NCBI GenBank assembly: GCA_013696185.1
Contig: JACCZA010000361.1
Coordinates: forward strand, 1 to 16,925
From: Actinomycetota bacterium
Lineage (GTDB): Bacteria; Actinomycetota; Thermoleophilia; Gaiellales; Gaiellaceae
Direction: 5' to 3'
DNA length: 16,925 bases
Shown: positions 13,336 to 16,925 of the stretch, in pieces
Layout of the letters: each line of letters opens with the position of its first letter
Position numbering within the stretch: position 1 is the first letter of the stretch
Position numbers and translations under genes: made by a program
Notes under the pieces: model-generated
Databases searched by the model: none
Told to the model about the DNA's origin: nothing
What the model saw: the letters and a program-made list of their open reading frames with translations, nothing else

Positions 13336-14558
13336 AGGTCGAGCGGGCGCTCGCTCAGCAGCACCGGCACGTTCAGCCGCTTTCCGTCGCGCAGCACGCT
13401 GAAGGTCGCGCGCTGACCCGGCTCGAGCCGCTGGGACACGATCCGCAGGAGGTCGCCACCGCTCGCGACGGGGCGACCGTCGATCGCGACGACGATGTCG
13501 CCGCCCGTGCGGTAGGTGCGCCCGTTCAGCTCGACGGTGTCGGACCCGCCGCGCAGGCCGGCCTTCTGCGCGGGCCCGTTGTCGGTCACCTGCACGACGA
13601 GCGCGCCGCGCCGCGCCCCGTAATCGAGCCGCCGGGCGAGCGCGGGGGTGAGGTCGTCGGTCTGGATGCCGACGTAGGCGTACTCGACCTGTCCGTCCTC
13701 GAGCAGCTGCCGCAGCGAGCGCTTCGCTGCATTGATGGGGACGGCGAAGCCCACGCCCTCGGCGTTCCCCGAGCGGCTCTTGATCTGCGCGTTGATCCCG
13801 ACCACACGCCCCCGCGCGTCGAAGAGCGGCCCGCCCGAGTTGCCCCGGTTGATCGGCGCGTCGATCTGGATGGCGTCGATCAGGCGGTAGCCGGAGGTGA
13901 GGGCGGCGATCGAGCGCCTCGTGGCCGAGACGACGCCGACGGCAAGCGAGTTCTGCTCGTCGAAGGGGCTGCCGATCGCGGCGACGGGCTCGCCCACCAC
14001 CACGCGGGCCGAGTCCCCGAGCGGCACGGGCGTGAGCCGATGGAGCGCCGGATCGACTCTGATCACGCCGACGTCGTCGAACAGGTCCCAGCCGAGGATC
14101 TTCGCCGGCACGCGCTCGCCGTCCTCGAACTGGACGTAGACCTGCGAGGCGCCTCGCACCTTCGAGGCCTGCTCCTCCTCGCCGGCGGTCGTGATCACAT
14201 GGGCGTTCGTCAGGATGTCGCCCCGCGCGGAGACGACGAAGCCGGAGCCCTGGCCGGCGGAGCCGGTCTCCCCGTGCTCGCCGAAGAGCGAGTAGATGGT
14301 GACGACGCCCCGCGAGCGCGCAGCGTAGATCCGAGCAGGCTCGAAGGCGTTCCCGGCGAGCGGCTTCGCCGCCGAGCGCACCGCGGCCGGGGCTGCCGTC
14401 GCGTCGTCCTGGGTTGGACCGGGTTGCACTGCGACCGTGCGCACCGTCGTCGTGGCGCCCCCCTCGACGACGCCGGTGGCCACGGCGGTGAGCAGCGCGG
14501 CTGTGCCGCCGAGGACACCGGAGACGATCGCGACGGCGGCGACTGCGGCGGGGCGCAT
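13326..14558 (-). CDS. htrA: HtrA/DegP-like membrane-anchored serine protease with PDZ domain
   Basis: An envelope quality-control protease. The 410-residue protein has an N-terminal hydrophobic anchor (about residues 5-32) with little positive charge before it, then a low-complexity Thr/Ala/Pro linker to about residue 65. The trypsin-like domain contains the full triad: His120 in LTNAHVI, Asp162 in DDVGVIRVD, Ser241 in NRGNSGGPL. A C-terminal PDZ domain starts near residue 293 (YAYVGIQTDDL) and includes GDIVVAIDGRPV. I start at the ATG just before the anchor. An in-frame GTG 14 codons upstream lies inside the perfect palindrome and is unlikely. The gene follows the two-component pair after 59 bases, as pepD follows mprAB in mycobacteria, so control by that system is plausible. 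Confidence 0.92.
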   Translation of the reverse strand: MRPAAVAAVAIVSGVLGGTAALLTAVATGVVEGGATTTVRTVAVQPGPTQDDATAAPAAVRSAAKPLAGNAFEPARIYAARSRGVVTIYSLFGEHGETGSAGQGSGFVVSARGDILTNAHVITTAGEEEQASKVRGASQVYVQFEDGERVPAKILGWDLFDDVGVIRVDPALHRLTPVPLGDSARVVVGEPVAAIGSPFDEQNSLAVGVVSATRRSIAALTSGYRLIDAIQIDAPINRGNSGGPLFDARGRVVGINAQIKSRSGNAEGVGFAVPINAAKRSLRQLLEDGQVEYAYVGIQTDDLTPALARRLDYGARRGALVVQVTDNGPAQKAGLRGGSDTVELNGRTYRTGGDIVVAIDGRPVASGGDLLRIVSQRLEPGQRATFSVLRDGKRLNVPVLLSERPLDLPS

Positions 14559-14589
14559 CGAGTCACTGTAGCCAGGGTCTCGGCCTCGA

Positions 14590-14611
14590 CCCGTTTCCAC
14601 GTGGAAACGGG
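14590..14611. promoter_or_regulatory. Perfect 22-bp palindrome, probable operator
   Basis: The sequence CCCGTTTCCAC followed by its exact reverse complement lies in the 59-base gap between the kinase stop and the htrA ATG. The centre CACGTG and TTTC/GAAA arms recall ParB parS sites (TGTTTCACGTGAAACA), but each arm has one extra C/G, which changes the half-site spacing. As RNA it could fold into a short stem, but no T-run follows. An operator for htrA is the simplest reading. Confidence 0.55.
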
Positions 14612-14617
14612 GCAGCG

Positions 14618-16066
14618 CTACAACGCCGGCGCGGTTTCCGGCTCGAGCCGCTGCTCGCGGTGCGCCTCGCCCGCTCGAGCCGGCGGGAGGCGGAGCGAGA
14701 AGACCGTACGGCCGGGGCGGGAGTCGACGGAGAGCCTGCCGCCCATGATCTCGGCGAGCTCCCGCGCGATCGCGAGCCCGAGGCCGCTGCCCGAGGCGTG
14801 ACCGCCCTCGACTCGATAGAAGCGCTCGAAGATGTGGCCGAGGTGATCCTCCGGGATCCCTTCGCCACCGTCCACGACCGCGAGCTCCGGCCCGCCGGCG
14901 TCGACCGAGACCCGCAGCTCGACTGCGGCGGGCGCAGAGGTGTGGCGGAGAGCGTTCTCGACGAGAGCGCGCCCGATCTGGAGCACGCGCTGCTCGTCGG
15001 CGAGCGCCTGCGGGGGAGCGCCGTCCACGACCATGCGCAGTGTCCTGCCGCCCGAGAGCGCAACGGCCGCGAACTCGTCGCGGAGCGCCTCCGCCACGTG
15101 GACGAGATCGAGCGGCACGCGCTCCGTGCGCATGTGACCCGCGTCGAGGCGGGAGAGGTCGAGCAGGTCCGTCGCGAGCCGCTGCAGACGCTCGACCTGC
15201 TCCTGCATCGTGGCGAGGAACTCCCGTCGGGTCTCCTCGTCGAGGCTCTCGTGGGTGAGGAGCTCCAGGAAGCCGCCGAGCGAGAAGAGCGGCGTGCGCA
15301 GCTCGTGCGAGGCGTTGGCGACGAACTCGCGGCGCGCGTACTCGACCTGCGCCAGCCGCCGGCGCATGCGCTCGAACGCGCGCGCGAGGTCGCCGACCTC
15401 GTCCCCGCCGTGGTCGACGACCGCCTCGTCCAGGCTGCCTCCGGCGATCCGGTCGGCCGCGCGCTCGAGCCGCCGGATCCGCCGCGCGAAGATCGAGGCG
15501 CCCCCGTAGCCGAGCAGGAGCGCGACGGCGAGTGCGACGGCGCCGGCCACGAGCACCCGCCGACGCACGAGGCTCACGTTCGCGAGCGTGTCCTCGAGCG
15601 GAGCCGAGAACAGGAGCACGGTGCCGGGGAAGGTGCCGATCGGGAACGCGACCTCGGCGTAGCGCTCGCCCGTGCGCGTGACCGTGCCCCGCTGCGTGAC
15701 GGTGCCGAACGCCGCGGCGAGCGCGACCCGGTCGCGCTGGATGTCCGCGCCGGAGGGACTCGAGTCGGAGCGCACGCGGAAGACCTCGTCCGAGAGCGGC
15801 TCCAGGACGACGACGCGGGCGTTGGTCGTGAACGCGGCCCGATCGACGTACTCGTCGAGCTGGAACAGCAGGCCCGGCAGGAGGAAGGTCGGCTCGAAGC
15901 TGCCCCTGACACGCTCCGCCGAGGTGGCGAGCACGTCGACCTTCGACTGCACGAGATTCCGCTCGAGCAGTGGGACGACGAAGGCGTAGACGACACCGAG
16001 CGCGACGAGCACGACGAGCATCAGCGCGGCGCTGAGCCGGGCGCCGACAGAGCGGAGCGGGCTCAC
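14618..16066 (-). CDS. Membrane sensor histidine kinase (two-component)
   Basis: The 482-residue protein has the classical layout. Transmembrane helix 1 is at about residues 12-34, an extracytoplasmic sensor region at about 35-168, transmembrane helix 2 at about 170-193 and a HAMP linker to about 245. The HisKA dimerisation domain carries the phospho-acceptor His254 in ANASHELRTPL. The HATPase domain has N-box RALVENALRHT, G1 VDGGEGIPEDH, F-box IFERFYRVE and G2 GSGLGLAIA. The G1 box reads DGGEG in place of DxGxG with the usual middle residues, but key positions are kept. The sensor region matches no domain I know. The GTG start overlaps the response-regulator TGA by four bases (GTGA), so the two are a cognate pair. 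The layout and the htrA neighbour resemble MprB. Confidence 0.93.
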   Translation of the reverse strand: MSPLRSVGARLSAALMLVVLVALGVVYAFVVPLLERNLVQSKVDVLATSAERVRGSFEPTFLLPGLLFQLDEYVDRAAFTTNARVVVLEPLSDEVFRVRSDSSPSGADIQRDRVALAAAFGTVTQRGTVTRTGERYAEVAFPIGTFPGTVLLFSAPLEDTLANVSLVRRRVLVAGAVALAVALLLGYGGASIFARRIRRLERAADRIAGGSLDEAVVDHGGDEVGDLARAFERMRRRLAQVEYARREFVANASHELRTPLFSLGGFLELLTHESLDEETRREFLATMQEQVERLQRLATDLLDLSRLDAGHMRTERVPLDLVHVAEALRDEFAAVALSGGRTLRMVVDGAPPQALADEQRVLQIGRALVENALRHTSAPAAVELRVSVDAGGPELAVVDGGEGIPEDHLGHIFERFYRVEGGHASGSGLGLAIARELAEIMGGRLSVDSRPGRTVFSLRLPPARAGEAHREQRLEPETAPAL

Positions 16067-16761
16067 GGGTCGCGGAAGCGGTAGCCCACGCCGCGCACGG
16101 TGAAGATCAGCTGCGGCTCGGCGGGATCGTGCTCGAGCTTCTCGCGCAGGTGACGCACGTGCACGTCGATCGTGCGCGGCTCGCGGTACTCGGAGCCGCC
16201 CCAGAGCGCCTCGAGCAGCTGCTGCCTCGTGTAGACGCGACCGGGGTTCGACGCCAGGGTGCGCAGGAGCTCGAACTCGACGTAGGTGAGGGCGACCGGT
16301 CTCCCCTCGACCTCGACCGTCCGCCGGCTGACATGGATCACGAGACCGCCCGTCGTGATCGTCTCGGTTCCGCCCCGATCGTGGCGCGGCGCCGCGGCGC
16401 GGCGCAGCAGCGCCCGCACACGACTCCTGAACTCGCGGATCGAGAACGGCTTTGTGATGTAGTCGTCAGCGCCGAGCTCGAGCCCCAGCACCTTGTCGAG
16501 CTCGTCGTCGCGCGCGGTGAGCATGATGATCGGCACGGAACTCGTCGCCCGCAGGCGCTTGCAGACCTCGAGCCCGTCGAGCCGCGGCAGCATCACGTCG
16601 AGCACGACGAGGTCCACCGGCTCCGCCGCGAAGCGCGCGAGTGCCTCCTCGCCGTCGCGCGCCTGCAGCACGCGGAACCCGTCCCGCTCGAGCGGATACG
16701 TGAGCAGTCGCTGGATCGAGTCCTCGTCGTCGACGAGGAGGATGGTGGAGACGTCGGGCAT
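16063..16761 (-). CDS. OmpR/PhoB-family response regulator
   Basis: A 232-residue transcription factor. The N-terminal receiver domain has the acidic pair Asp11/Asp12, phospho-acceptor Asp55 in LVVLDVMLPRLDG, Thr82 in MLTARDD and Lys104 in ITKPF. The C-terminal winged-helix domain runs from about residue 135, with FELLRTLASNPGRVYTRQQLLEALWG, the recognition-helix region RTIDVHVRHLREKL and a terminal VRGVGYRF hairpin. It is expected to be phosphorylated by the following kinase and to bind tandem DNA repeats. MprA, RegX3 and PhoP-type regulators are all similar; the htrA linkage favours an envelope-stress regulator. The ATG is clear, but no strong Shine-Dalgarno precedes it. It starts the long minus-strand gene run and faces a plus-strand gene across a 50-base promoter region. 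Confidence 0.95.
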   Translation of the reverse strand: MPDVSTILLVDDEDSIQRLLTYPLERDGFRVLQARDGEEALARFAAEPVDLVVLDVMLPRLDGLEVCKRLRATSSVPIIMLTARDDELDKVLGLELGADDYITKPFSIREFRSRVRALLRRAAAPRHDRGGTETITTGGLVIHVSRRTVEVEGRPVALTYVEFELLRTLASNPGRVYTRQQLLEALWGGSEYREPRTIDVHVRHLREKLEHDPAEPQLIFTVRGVGYRFRDP

Positions 16762-16773
16762 GGCTCGCGGCGC

Positions 16774-16804
16774 CTGCCGGGCAGCTACCTGCCGCCTACT
16801 ATAG
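16774..16804. promoter_or_regulatory. Divergent promoter region with inverted repeats and shared AT-rich core
   Basis: In the 50 bases between the two divergent genes, CTGCC (16774-16778), GGCAG (16780-16784) and CTGCC (16789-16793) form two nested inverted repeats. Next to them CTACTATAG is the only AT-rich patch. It can be read as TACTAT (-10) on the plus strand and TATAGT (-10) on the minus strand. No convincing -35 is seen for either direction. The repeats overlap the predicted minus-strand start point and could be an operator for the response regulator. Confidence 0.4.
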
Positions 16805-16811
16805 CCGGGAG

Positions 16812-16925
16812 ATGGCGGAGACCCGAGTCGTGCGCAGGCGTCGCCCCCGCCGTGGAACCCTCGAGCGTCCGGTCAGCGGCCGCATCTACCGCGGCACCTG
16901 GCTCCTGCTCGGCGTGCCGCTGCTC
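16812..16925 (+). CDS. N-terminus of a membrane-anchored protein, 3' end outside window
   Basis: Thirty-eight codons are visible. An arginine-rich cytoplasmic head (VVRRRRPRRGTLERP) is followed by VSGRIYRGTW and the start of a hydrophobic segment (LLLGVPLL), giving a positive-inside signal anchor. The segment is reminiscent of N-termini of putative M28-type peptidases in related actinobacteria, but no catalytic part is in the window, so the function stays open. A GTG at 16830 with GGAG nine bases upstream is an alternative start. If the plus-strand -10 at 16797-16802 is used, the ATG form would be almost leaderless. It is divergent from the response-regulator gene. Confidence 0.6.
   Translation, partial: MAETRVVRRRRPRRGTLERPVSGRIYRGTWLLLGVPLL

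Noticed and set aside
14558..14600. Upstream GTG start for htrA
   Set aside because: The GTG lies at the centre of the palindrome and would put 14 polar residues before the anchor; the ATG at 14558 directly precedes the hydrophobic segment.
14590..14611. Canonical ParB parS site
   Set aside because: The centre and flanks look alike, but parS is TGTTTCACGTGAAACA; here an extra C/G in each arm shifts the half-sites by one base per side. Kept only as a parS-like palindrome.
13068..16084. Two long plus-strand open frames opposite htrA and the histidine kinase
   Set aside because: No family similarity; both mirror well-supported minus-strand genes.

Overview
The window is a very GC-rich stretch of bacterial chromosome. 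It has high G/C at third codon positions, many GTG and TTG starts, and a long run of same-strand genes whose stop and start codons overlap by one to a few bases. Gene content and protein style (futalosine-type MqnP prenyltransferase, MprAB/HtrA-like stress locus, TreT, a CcmABCD heme exporter beside hemA) suggest an Actinomycetota lineage outside the classical Streptomyces/Mycobacterium groups, most likely a Thermoleophilia/Gaiellales-type organism. That placement is inference from motifs; no search was possible.

Layout. Left edge, plus strand: the 3' part of an alpha/beta-hydrolase esterase, convergent with a minus-strand tRNA-Phe(GAA). From about 1000 to 16760 every gene is on the minus strand. 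In transcription order (right to left) these are: an OmpR-type response regulator and its histidine kinase; an HtrA/DegP-like membrane-anchored PDZ protease; an RsbW-like anti-sigma/ATPase protein; a TreT-type glycosyltransferase and an OtsA-type trehalose-6-phosphate synthase; moaC and mogA (molybdenum cofactor); mqnP (menaquinone); ccmA, ccmB, ccmC and a small ccmD (heme export / cytochrome c maturation); a HemX/CcsA-like membrane protein; hemA, hemC, hemD (tetrapyrrole synthesis); a SAM hydrolase (DUF62/fluorinase-like); and a class I methyltransferase. Right edge, plus strand: the first ~38 codons of a divergently transcribed membrane-anchored protein.

How it fits together. The right third is an envelope- and osmotic-stress block: two-component system, envelope protease, anti-sigma protein, two trehalose-forming enzymes. 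It resembles the mprA-mprB-pepD locus of mycobacteria. The middle and left form one tightly packed respiratory block making or handling heme, c-type cytochromes, menaquinone and molybdenum cofactor, all needed for electron-transport enzymes. Nearly every junction from otsA to the methyltransferase is a 1-23 base overlap or a short gap, so translational coupling is likely. hemB, hemL, ccmE, ccmF and ccmG/H are not present in the window.

Non-coding structure is concentrated in a few short gaps. There is a perfect 22-bp palindrome between the kinase and htrA. A stem-loop lies at the htrA stop codon, followed by a stress-sigma-like promoter before the anti-sigma gene. The divergent promoter at the right end has an AT-rich -10 core readable on both strands. 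The hemA-hemC gap may hold a short coupled ORF. No stretch over 300 bases lacks a gene. I see no mobile element, CRISPR array, rRNA or prophage, and no clear new defence or metabolic system; the window reads as core chromosome with some unusual regulatory details.
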